Below, piece by piece: positions 8,680 through 15,233 of a stretch of 25,116 nt of DNA. The notes under the pieces are model-generated. The model was not told the origin of the DNA. It ran no database searches and was given only the letters and a program-made list of their open reading frames with translations. The translations under genes were made by a program, and so were the position numbers. Every line of letters starts with the position of its first letter. The first letter of the stretch is position 1. Source of the DNA: an uncultured Azospirillum sp. (GTDB lineage Bacteria; Pseudomonadota; Alphaproteobacteria; RF32; CAG-239); contig CABUBU010000025.1 of assembly GCA_902489795.1 (NCBI GenBank), positions 1-25,116 of the forward strand, given 5' to 3'.

Positions 8680-9390
8680 TTATTTTTCCCCGTCAGCGTC
8701 TTCTTCGCCCAGGCTGTTGTCAATCGCATAACCGGTCGCCCGCACCGTGCGGATATAATCGGGGCCGAATTCGTTTAAGGACTTGCGCAGGCGGCGGATA
8801 TGCACGTCAACCGTGCGCGACTCAACGTAAATATTGTTTCCCCAGACATTTTTGAGCAGAAATTCGCGGGAAAAAACTTTGCCCGGAGTTTCCATCAGCA
8901 TCCGCAGCAACCGGAATTCGGTCGGTCCCAAGTGAATGTACTTGTCACCGCGAAAGACCTTTTTTTCCGCCAGATCCATGCGGATATCCTCAAACACCAG
9001 CTCCTTTTGCGGCAAAAGCTCCGGCGCGCGGCGGAGGTTGGTTTTCACCCTCGCCATCAGTTCCGGCACTGAAAACGGTTTAGTAACATAGTCGTCGGCA
9101 CCGGCCGACAGGCCTTTGATCTTGTCTTCTTCTTCCCCTTTGGCAGTCAGCATGATGATCGGGATATCCTTAATATCCGGCTTGTTGCGGATCATCTTGC
9201 AGATTTCCACGCCGGAAAGTTCGGGCAGCATCCAGTCAAGCAGAATCACCGACGGGCAGCATTTTTCCACCGCCGCCAGCGCCCGGTTGCCTGAAGATTC
9301 CCACACCACGTCGAAACCTTCCTTTTCCAGATTATACTTCAAAAGCAGCGCCAGCGCTTCTTCGTCTTCGATCACCATCACCAAAGCCAT
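8680..9390 (-). CDS. phoB: PhoB-family response regulator
   Basis: 236 aa. The receiver domain (about 1-120) has the acidic pair E8/D9, phospho-acceptor D52 in LDWMLPELSG, T82 and K104, all intact. The C-terminal OmpR/PhoB winged helix has TVDVHIRRLRKSL in the recognition helix and a YIRTVRATGYAID wing. In the family, phosphorylation drives dimerisation and binding to pho boxes under phosphate limitation; the PhoB assignment rests on overall resemblance. AGGAGA lies 7 nt before the ATG. It follows rpe after 41 nt, perhaps cotranscribed. No histidine kinase, phoU or pst gene is in the window. Confidence 0.88.
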   Translation of the reverse strand: MALVMVIEDEEALALLLKYNLEKEGFDVVWESSGNRALAAVEKCCPSVILLDWMLPELSGVEICKMIRNKPDIKDIPIIMLTAKGEEEDKIKGLSAGADDYVTKPFSVPELMARVKTNLRRAPELLPQKELVFEDIRMDLAEKKVFRGDKYIHLGPTEFRLLRMLMETPGKVFSREFLLKNVWGNNIYVESRTVDVHIRRLRKSLNEFGPDYIRTVRATGYAIDNSLGEEDADGEK

Positions 9391-9431
9391 CTCGGTTCTC
9401 CTGTTGTGCCGGGGTTAACTTAATTTTGATT

Positions 9432-10067
9432 TTAGCGCAAAGCGGCAATGTTTGCAACATAATTGCCGCCGCCGAAAACGGCGCTGCCGGCCACCAGCAC
9501 GTCGGCGCCGGCCTCCCGGCACATCGGTGCGGTTTCCGCATTAATGCCGCCGTCAGCCTCAATCAGAATCGGACGGGAGGCAATCATTTTTTTCAGCCGG
9601 CGGATTTTTTCCAGTTGCGCGGGAATAAACTCCTGCCCGCCGAAACCGGGATTGACGGTCATCACCAATACCAAATCCAAACGATCCAGCACATACTCAA
9701 GCACGCTCTCCGGGGTGGAGGGATTGAGCGAAACGCCGGCCTTTTTGCCGAGAGCGCGAATCTGCTGCAGAGTCCGATCCAGGTGCGGGCAGGTTTCTGC
9801 ATGAACGGTAATGACGTCGGCGCCCGCTTCGGCAAACCAGGGAATCATTTTATCAGGATTTTCTACCATCAGATGAGCATCAAACACCAGCCGGCTGTCG
9901 CCGCGCAGGCTCCTGACCACTGCCGGGCCGAAAGTCAGGTTGGGAACATAGTGTCCGTCCATTATGTCTAGGTGCAGCCAGTCGGCGCCGGCATCTGCCA
10001 CCGCCGCGGTTTCCAGCGCCAGCCGGCCGAAATCGGCAGCCAGCAGACTGGGGGCGATCAAAACCAT
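9432..10067 (-). CDS. rpe: Ribulose-phosphate 3-epimerase
   Basis: 211 aa, a single TIM barrel of usual length. It interconverts ribulose-5-phosphate and xylulose-5-phosphate, feeding transketolase (encoded further along this window). Metal ligands and catalytic acids are visible: H32 and D34 in HLDIMDGHYVPN, H65 in DAHLM, and D172 in EADGGIN. The phosphate-binding turn NPGFGGQ is at 139-145. AAGGAG precedes the ATG with good spacing. It is divergent from the ferritin-like gene and upstream of phoB on the same strand. Confidence 0.97.
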   Translation of the reverse strand: MVLIAPSLLAADFGRLALETAAVADAGADWLHLDIMDGHYVPNLTFGPAVVRSLRGDSRLVFDAHLMVENPDKMIPWFAEAGADVITVHAETCPHLDRTLQQIRALGKKAGVSLNPSTPESVLEYVLDRLDLVLVMTVNPGFGGQEFIPAQLEKIRRLKKMIASRPILIEADGGINAETAPMCREAGADVLVAGSAVFGGGNYVANIAALR

Positions 10068-10193
10068 TTTTTTCTCCTTTCGTTCGACAAACCGTTATTG
10101 CTTTTATTGTAAGGTCAACAGGTTGATTTTTCTTTAACAGCAATTATCTAGCCTTTTAGTCTTTAATCTTATTAAACCAAAAGGAGAAACACA

Positions 10194-10721
10194 ATGGGAG
10201 AAATGGCCAAAAAAATCAGCAACATCGACAACGAAGAACTGCTGAAGGTCTTAAACGAGGCTTTTGCCGAAGAATGGCTGGCTTATTATCAGTACTGGAT
10301 CGGCGCTCAGGTAATCGAAGGTCCGATGCGCACTTCAATCCAGGGAGAATTTATGAAACACGCCAAAGAAGAACTGGAACATGCCGAATGGCTGGCCGTC
10401 CGCATTATCCAGCTCGGCGGCACGCCGATTTTAAATCCCGCCGACTGGGAAAAAACGGCGTCCTGCAAATATCTTGCCCCCGAAGATCCGTTTGACGTCA
10501 CGCTGCTTCGGCAAAACCTCGATTCCGAACGCTGCGCGATCAAACGTTATCAGCAGATATGCGACATGTGCTGGGGAAAAGATTTTGAAACTTTCCACAT
10601 TTCCCGCAAAATTCTGCACGAAGAACTGGACCATGAACAGGACTGGGAAGATTTTCTGCAAGACATCAAAACCGGCGCGCAATATGCAAAAAACAAGCAA
10701 CCGTCTGACAAAGCGGAATAA
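10194..10721 (+). CDS. Ferritin-like protein, DPS-like (DPSL/thioferritin) type
   Basis: 175 aa, four-helix ferritin-like fold. Likely di-iron ligands are E27 (AEEWLAYYQYW), E60 and H63 (KEELEHAEW), E112 (DSERCAIKRY), and E144 and H147 (HEELDHEQ). C91 (CKYLAPED) and C114 (SERCA) match, from memory, the cysteine pair of the DPSL proteins of Bacteroides and archaea, which form peroxide-consuming dodecameric iron cages. C123/C126 add a CxxC. Likely role: cytoplasmic iron storage and peroxide protection. AAGGAG lies 7 nt before the first ATG, favouring it over M4. Bacterioferritin is less likely because no haem-binding methionine is evident. Confidence 0.85.
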   Translation: MGEMAKKISNIDNEELLKVLNEAFAEEWLAYYQYWIGAQVIEGPMRTSIQGEFMKHAKEELEHAEWLAVRIIQLGGTPILNPADWEKTASCKYLAPEDPFDVTLLRQNLDSERCAIKRYQQICDMCWGKDFETFHISRKILHEELDHEQDWEDFLQDIKTGAQYAKNKQPSDKAE

Positions 10722-10765
10722 TTATTTTTTTATCCCGATTATTTACGGAAGTTCGGATTTAATAT

Positions 10766-10794
10766 TTGACAAATAAAACAAAAAAAGTCAAAAT
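10766..10794 (+). promoter_or_regulatory. Orphan sigma70 promoter upstream of candidate sRNA
   Basis: TTGACA (10766-10771) and CAAAAT (10789-10794) are separated by 17 nt. It points away from the end of the ferritin-like gene into a non-coding stretch that ends in a terminator. No open reading frame of useful size follows. Confidence 0.6.
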
Positions 10795-10800
10795 GGGACA

Positions 10801-10906
10801 AAACAAAACCTGACGGTGGCGTTTTCTCCCTAAGCAACCAGATACTCCAAATAATAAGTTTTAGGGAACGAAAGAAAGGCGGCGGATCAATTTCCGGCGC
10901 CTTTTT
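10801..10906 (+). ncRNA. Candidate small regulatory RNA, about 106 nt
   Basis: The interval has its own promoter, no ORF beyond 6 codons, and an intrinsic terminator. Inside, CCCTAA (10828-10833) pairs with TTAGGG (10861-10866); the helix extends through CGTT/AACG with a 4-nt bulge, leaving a 27-nt A-rich loop that includes CAACCAGATACTCC. The 5' part is single-stranded and CA-rich. I match it to no known RNA family; 6S RNA is longer and shows a different fold. Confidence 0.5.
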
Positions 10907-10908
10907 CT
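10875..10908 (+). terminator. Terminator of the candidate sRNA, active on both strands
   Basis: AAAGGCGGCGGA pairs with TCCGGCGCCTTT, with one G-G mismatch and a 6-nt loop, followed by TTCTTA on the plus strand. On the minus strand the run CCTTTCTTTC lets it also end the FAD-dehydrogenase gene that stops at 10916. Confidence 0.8.
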
Positions 10909-10915
10909 TAATTTT

Positions 10916-12505
10916 CTATTCCGCGTGTTTTTGCAGCACCGCCAGCGCAACCCGGATGCCGTCCGCCGCGGCGGAAACGATGCCGCCGGCATAACCGGCC
11001 CCTTCCCCGCAGGGATAAAGCCCCGTCAGCGGACTTTGCAGCGAATCGTCGCGTAAAATCCGAATCGGCGAAGAACTGCGGGTTTCAACCCCGGTCATCA
11101 CCGCATCGGGAAAGTTGAAGCCATGCAGTTTCCGATCCATTTCCGCAATCGACAGGCGCAGCGTTTCCGTGACAAACGCCGGCAGAACATGCTCAAAACC
11201 GCCCCAGACCACGCCGCGGGCATAGCTCGGAACCACATCGCCGCCTTTGACTGACGGCCGGCCTTTAAGCAGATCCTCCACCCTTTGCGCCGGTGCCGCA
11301 TAAGTGCCGCCGCCGGCCCGGAAAGCATTTTCCTCCAGCCGTCGCTGCCAATACATTCCGCTTAACGGATGATCGCTGCCGAAATCTTCCGGCCCGACGC
11401 CGACCAGCAGCGCGGAGTTGGCATTTTCCCGGTCGCGGGCATAATAGCTCATGCCGTTGGTGACCACTCTTCCCTCCTCGGACGCTGCCGGCACCACCAC
11501 ACCGCCCGGACACATGCAGAAGGTATAGGCCGAACGCCCGTCGGGCAGATGAACGGCCAGTTTGTAATCGGCGGCTCCCAATTTCGGATGCCCGGCAAAA
11601 TCATGATAAACCGCACGGTCGATCAGGCTTTGCGGATGTTCGACGCGGACGCCGACGGAAAAAGCTTTGGACGTCATCGGCACCCCGCGGCGAAAGAGCA
11701 TTTCAAACGTGTCGCGCGCACTGTGGCCAATCGCCAGCACCAGAGCGGAAATCGGCTCTTCGTATACGCTGCCGCCGGCGGCGCGGATTTTGACAGCTTT
11801 CAGACCGTCATCGTCAGCCAGCAAATCTTCCAGCCGGTTTTGAAAACGGTATTCGCCGCCGAGAGAAACAATTTCGGCACGAATATTCTGCACGATTTGC
11901 GCCAGCCGGTCGGTTCCGAGGTGCGGCTTGGCCAGATGCAAAATCTCTTCCGGCGCGCCCGCGGCCGTCAACTCACGGAAAACTTCGGCCGTGTACATAT
12001 CCTTTTTGATGCCGGTCATCAGTTTGCCGTCAGAAAAAGTACCGGCGCCGCCTTCGCCGAACTGAACGTTGGAATCCGTTTGCAGACGGCCGCCGCGCCA
12101 GAAACTTTCCACGTCGCGCTGCCGCTCGGGCACCGCCTTGCCGCGTTCCAGCACAATCGGCCGGGCTCCCGCACGAGCCAGAGTCAAAGCCGCAAACATG
12201 CCGGCCGGACCGCTGCCGACAACCAGCGGACGGGTCGGAAAAGCCGCGGACGACGGCAGGCAGATACGCGGTTCCGGCTCGCTTTTTTCAATAAAAGAAA
12301 GCCGTTGTTTTAAAAGCGACGCTTCGTCAGCCACGGAAAATTCCAAAGTGTAAATCGCCCATATCCGCGACCGGCTGCGGGCGTCAACCGCCTTTTTCAG
12401 AATTCTGACGTTTGTCACCGGACAGCCGAGTTCGGCCGCCAGCCTTTCCGGCAATCCTTTTTCGTCTTCCCCGAACGGAAGTTTGAAGTTACTGATGCGC
12501 AGCAT
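10916..12505 (-). CDS. FAD-dependent dehydrogenase (COG2509-like)
   Basis: 529 aa from the ATG at 12505. Residues 1-90 form a small alpha/beta N-terminal domain typical of this family. VVGSGPAGMFAALTLARAG (95-113) is the FAD Rossmann motif and VLER (118-121) ends its second strand. NVQFGEGGAGTFSDGKL (146-162) is the hallmark of this uncharacterised group, and CGEGAGYAGGIVSAAADG closes the FAD site near the C-terminus. Substrate unknown. The frame stays open upstream to 13198, but that part is low-complexity KRE repeat sequence, so I place the start where family similarity begins (MLRISNFKLPFG). The upstream Shine-Dalgarno is poor (GGA about 10 nt away). Confidence 0.9.
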   Translation of the reverse strand: MLRISNFKLPFGEDEKGLPERLAAELGCPVTNVRILKKAVDARSRSRIWAIYTLEFSVADEASLLKQRLSFIEKSEPEPRICLPSSAAFPTRPLVVGSGPAGMFAALTLARAGARPIVLERGKAVPERQRDVESFWRGGRLQTDSNVQFGEGGAGTFSDGKLMTGIKKDMYTAEVFRELTAAGAPEEILHLAKPHLGTDRLAQIVQNIRAEIVSLGGEYRFQNRLEDLLADDDGLKAVKIRAAGGSVYEEPISALVLAIGHSARDTFEMLFRRGVPMTSKAFSVGVRVEHPQSLIDRAVYHDFAGHPKLGAADYKLAVHLPDGRSAYTFCMCPGGVVVPAASEEGRVVTNGMSYYARDRENANSALLVGVGPEDFGSDHPLSGMYWQRRLEENAFRAGGGTYAAPAQRVEDLLKGRPSVKGGDVVPSYARGVVWGGFEHVLPAFVTETLRLSIAEMDRKLHGFNFPDAVMTGVETRSSSPIRILRDDSLQSPLTGLYPCGEGAGYAGGIVSAAADGIRVALAVLQKHAE

Positions 12506-12582
12506 TATTTTTGGTTCCGTAATCGTTGTTGTTTTTTTACATTTTATAACACGGAAAAAATTTTTTAACATCCGATTTTTTA

Positions 12583-12800
12583 CCGTTTTCTGCCCGTCTC
12601 TTCCGTTTTTTGCCGCCCGTTGTTTCTTTTTTCTCTCCATCGTTTCCGTTTTTTGCCGCCCGTCGCTTTCGTTTCTTTCTGCCCGCCGCTTCTTTTTTCT
12701 GTCCGTCGTTTCCGTTTTTTGCCGCCCGTCGCTTTCGTTTCTTTCTGCCCGCTGTTTCTGTTTTTTCTGTCCGTCGTTTCTTTTTTTCTCTCCATCGTTT
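12583..12800 (-). repeat. Pyrimidine-rich 66-68 bp tandem repeat
   Basis: On the plus strand units begin CGTTTCCG at 12641 and 12707, with a further start at 12775, giving periods of 66 and 68 bp; a shortened unit precedes them near 12603. Units alternate GCCGCCCGTCG with TTTCTTTCTGCCCGC. The minus strand is purine-rich and open, and would read as RQKTE/KKKR repeats. I regard it as non-coding. It begins about 80 nt upstream of the FAD-dehydrogenase ATG and so may lie in that gene's leader. Confidence 0.75.
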
Positions 12801-12805
12801 TCCAA

Positions 12806-13180
12806 TGACAAAAGAAAGGAAAAGCGGCGGGAAGGGAGAGCAATAATGCAAAAATAAAATGAAAACGAGTTCAGGCAAAAAAATAACGAGAGATAAAGAT
12901 GACGAAAGAAAAAACAGAGACGAAAAGGAAAAAAGAAAGAAAGAAAGAAAGAAAGAAAGGAAACAGGAGGCGGAAACGGAGAAACGAAAAAAAAGAGAAA
13001 AAAGGGAGAGCGGATAAACGGAAAAGGGAGAGAGAAGGAAACAGGAACGGATAAAAAAATACAGAAAAAGAACACCAGCAAAGGGAAACAGCAAAAAATA
13101 CGGAAGATCGAAATAGATACTGACAACAGGAAAACGGAAACGGACAGGGGAAAATACGGAAAACTATAAAAAACTTTCGC
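12806..13180 (+). repeat. Polypurine low-complexity tract with (AAAG)n microsatellite
   Basis: Purine-rich on the plus strand, the opposite polarity to the preceding tract, so strand asymmetry flips at about 12803. It contains about seven AAAG units at 12932-12960. A 30-bp segment at 13008-13037 (core CGGATAAACGGAAAAGGG) recurs at 13578-13607 and 13665-13694. A 50-codon all-polar reading frame (12899-13051, starting MTKEKTETK) exists but lacks a convincing Shine-Dalgarno. No gene can be supported here. Confidence 0.75.
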
Positions 13181-13189
13181 CGACCGGCA

Positions 13190-13496
13190 TCGTTTCAAAC
13201 CATAAACGTCAGGCTCCAGATCTTCGCAAGCTTTCCGGCCGGGCCAATATACATCCGCCTTTTAACACGCACAAAAAAGGAACTCCGCGTACAGCATTTG
13301 TCAGCGGATGCAGCCCCAAGGTGCCAGCAAACGCCGCAAAACGCTTTTCCGAGATATTTTGGGGCAAAGACAACATGGCATTTTCGGCTTCCATGTTGTG
13401 CGCGTTATTGTATGTATGTTCATAAAAAACGCCTTTGCTTTTTATCAGACAGTTACCGGACTGGCGCTTTTGTTCCGGTAAAGGAGTTTTTCATAG
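13190..13496. other. Non-coding island between purine tracts, with two hairpins
   Basis: About 300 nt of ordinary composition. ACAACATGG/CCATGTTGT (13370-13378 with 13391-13399, loop 12) and TTACCGGA/TCCGGTAA (13453-13460 with 13474-13481, loop 13) form perfect hairpins. AAGGAG (13481-13486) follows the second one and precedes a GTG at 13497. I recognise no gene, promoter or mobile element. Confidence 0.5.
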
Positions 13497-13499
13497 GTG

Positions 13500-13712
13500 C
13501 TGAGAACAAAATGTAAAAAAACGCAGGGAAAAAGAGGGAAGAAAGAGAGGAATGAAAAAGGAGGAGAAAAAAAGGAGGAGCGGATAAACGGAAAAGGGAG
13601 AGAGAAGAAAAGAAAACAGGAAAGCACGAACGGAGGAACGAAAAAAAGAGGAGAAAAAAAGGAGGAGCGGATAAACGGAAAAGGGAGAGAGAAGAGAGAA
13701 AAGGGAATTTAA
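13500..13712 (+). repeat. Polypurine tract with 87-bp tandem repeat
   Basis: A 47-bp block at 13561-13607 is repeated exactly at 13648-13694, period 87 bp. Both copies include the 30-bp motif also found at 13008. The period is a multiple of three, and the frame from GTG 13497 to the TAA near 13712 stays open (71 codons, repeated peptide GEKKEERINGKGREK). That frame has an AAGGAG 10 nt upstream but is almost entirely K, R, E and G, so I do not call it a gene. Confidence 0.7.
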
Positions 13713-13756
13713 AAAAATCATAAGTTTTATCAAAGCCTGCACCCGGCACGGGGCTT

Positions 13757-13907
13757 TCTTACCATAAAAAAATCTCCCGCCCGGCGCGGGATGCTCTTAC
13801 CACAAATAAATCTCCCGCCCGGCTCGGGACGCTCTTACCACAAATAAATCTTCCGCCCGGCGCGGGACGCTCTTACCACAAAAAAATCTCCCGCCCGGAC
13901 GGACGGG
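13757..13907 (-). repeat. Four-unit 38-bp tandem array of terminator-like hairpins
   Basis: Units start with TCTTACC at 13757, 13795, 13833 and 13871, exactly 38 bp apart. Each carries TCCCGC...GCGGGA or a close variant next to an A-rich stretch. Read on the minus strand, each unit is a GC hairpin followed by GATTTATTT or GATTTTTTT, so the array resembles consecutive intrinsic terminators downstream of fba. Units are contiguous with no unique spacers. Confidence 0.85.
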
Positions 13908-13915
13908 AGATTTTT
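13882..13915 (-). terminator. Terminator of the aldolase gene
   Basis: On the minus strand AAAAATCTCCCG pairs with CGGGAGATTTTT over 12 bp around a 10-nt loop, followed by more T. It lies about 40 nt after the fba stop and overlaps the last 38-bp unit, so the tandem array probably grew from it. Confidence 0.88.
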
Positions 13916-13955
13916 CTTTCTTCAAACAGCAGATAATCTGCTTCAGGGTACCTGA

Positions 13956-15005
13956 TTACAGTTCGCCACTCGCATATCTCTTGGCCATTTCCGACATCGG
14001 GATGGCTTTGATCTGATCGGCATGACCGGCAGCACCGAAAGCAATGTAACGGGCTTCGCAGACCTTCTGCATTTCTTCGATTGCCGGCTTTAAGTATTTG
14101 CGCGGGTCAAATTCTTTCGGATTTTCGGCAAACAGTTTACGAATGGCACCGGTGATGGCCATACGGCAGTCGGTGTCAACATTGACCTTGCGTACACCGG
14201 ATTTGATGCCGCGGACGATTTCTTCGACCGGAACGCCGAAAGTCTGCGGAATGGCGCCGCCGTAAGCGTTGATCAGATCCTGCAATTCCTGCGGAACCGA
14301 AGAGGAACCGTGCATAACCATATGGGTATTCGGCAGTTTGGCATGAATTTTTTCAATAACGTCAATTGCCAGAATGTCACCGGTCGGCTTGCGGGTAAAT
14401 TTATAAGCGCCGTGCGAAGTGCCAACGGCAACCGCCAGCGCATCCAGTTTGGTTTCGGCGACAAAACGGGCGGCTTCGTCCGGATCGGTTACCAGACGTT
14501 TCTTGTCCAGCGTCCCTTCGGCACCGTGACCGTCTTCCTTGTCGGCCTTGCCGGTTTCAAGCGAGCCGATAACGCCCAGTTCGCCTTCGACCGAAGCGCC
14601 GACCGCATGCGCGCGGGCAACCACTTCTTTGGTAACGCGAACGTTGTATTCGTAAGAAGACGGGGTTTTGCCGTCGGCTTCAAGCGAACCGTCCATCATA
14701 ACGGAAGAATAGCCGTTGACGATCGCCGACTGGCAGATATCCACCGACGCGCCGTGATCCTGATGAATACAGATCGGCAGTTCCGGAAACATTTCGATAC
14801 CGGCGGCAACCATATGACGGATCATCGGGTCGCCGGCAAATTTGCGGGCGCCGGTCGAGGTTTGCAGAATGACCGGGGCGTTGACTTTCTTTGCCGCCTG
14901 CAGAACGGCAATCACCTGTTCCATGTCGTTGATGTTAAAAGCCGGAACGCCGTAGCCGTTTTCCGCCGCGTGGTCCAGAATCTGACGCATTGTAACTAAG
15001 GGCAT
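13956..15005 (-). CDS. fba: Class II fructose-1,6-bisphosphate aldolase, Calvin-type
   Basis: 349 aa. It cleaves fructose-1,6-bisphosphate to dihydroxyacetone phosphate and glyceraldehyde-3-phosphate, and can also make sedoheptulose bisphosphate in this subtype. The opening MPLVTMRQILDHAAENGYGV is typical of the Calvin-type group. Visible active-site residues: D83 and H84 (HQDHGAS), E142 (GELG), H198 (TSHGAY) and H232 (MHGSSSVP), which cover catalysis and zinc binding, plus NVDTD at 275-279 for phosphate contact. ATG at 15005 has AAGGAG 8 nt upstream; the longer upstream frame runs through the promoter and is rejected. The gene has its own promoter and terminator. Confidence 0.97.
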   Translation of the reverse strand: MPLVTMRQILDHAAENGYGVPAFNINDMEQVIAVLQAAKKVNAPVILQTSTGARKFAGDPMIRHMVAAGIEMFPELPICIHQDHGASVDICQSAIVNGYSSVMMDGSLEADGKTPSSYEYNVRVTKEVVARAHAVGASVEGELGVIGSLETGKADKEDGHGAEGTLDKKRLVTDPDEAARFVAETKLDALAVAVGTSHGAYKFTRKPTGDILAIDVIEKIHAKLPNTHMVMHGSSSVPQELQDLINAYGGAIPQTFGVPVEEIVRGIKSGVRKVNVDTDCRMAITGAIRKLFAENPKEFDPRKYLKPAIEEMQKVCEARYIAFGAAGHADQIKAIPMSEMAKRYASGEL

Positions 15006-15052
15006 ATATTTTCTCCTTAAATGAAATTGGGTTAAATCCGAATTTACCCCAG

Positions 15053-15080
15053 AGTATAGTCGGCCGGGGTTTTTTTTCAA
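15053..15080 (-). promoter_or_regulatory. Promoter of fba
   Basis: Minus-strand TTGAAA and TATACT, each 5 of 6, are 16 nt apart. The predicted start lies about 40 nt before the fba ATG. It follows the tkt terminator, so fba is transcribed separately from tkt. Confidence 0.7.
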
Positions 15081-15203
15081 GTTTTTTCTGCCGGCGGGGG
15101 ATATTCCGGAGCTTTCCCGGCCGACCGGAAACGGTTTGTCCAAAAAGAAAGGGGTTTCGCCGCAAATCTCCCCGTCCTTTCATCTCCCCGCAAAATTATT
15201 CGC

Positions 15204-15227
15204 AAAAAAGAAGGGGCTTTCGCCCCT
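15204..15227 (-). terminator. Terminator of tkt with GAAA tetraloop
   Basis: On the minus strand AGGGGC-GAAA-GCCCCT is followed by TCTTTTTT. The GNRA tetraloop makes this very stable. It starts within 10 nt of the tkt stop codon. Confidence 0.92.
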
Positions 15228-15233
15228 CCCCTT

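Noticed and set aside
12506..13198. N-terminal extension of the FAD dehydrogenase, or separate proteins in any frame of the tract
   Set aside because: The reading frame is open only because the strand is purine-rich; the peptide is repeats of K, R, E and Q plus long F/S/L runs, with no ribosome site. Family similarity begins at 12505.
13757..13907. CRISPR array
   Set aside because: The 38-bp units are contiguous with no unique spacers and no cas gene; each unit is a GC hairpin with a T-rich tail.
15006..15143. Longer N-terminus for the aldolase
   Set aside because: The extra codons cover the promoter and leader, and the ATG at 15005 has a strong ribosome site and matches the family start.
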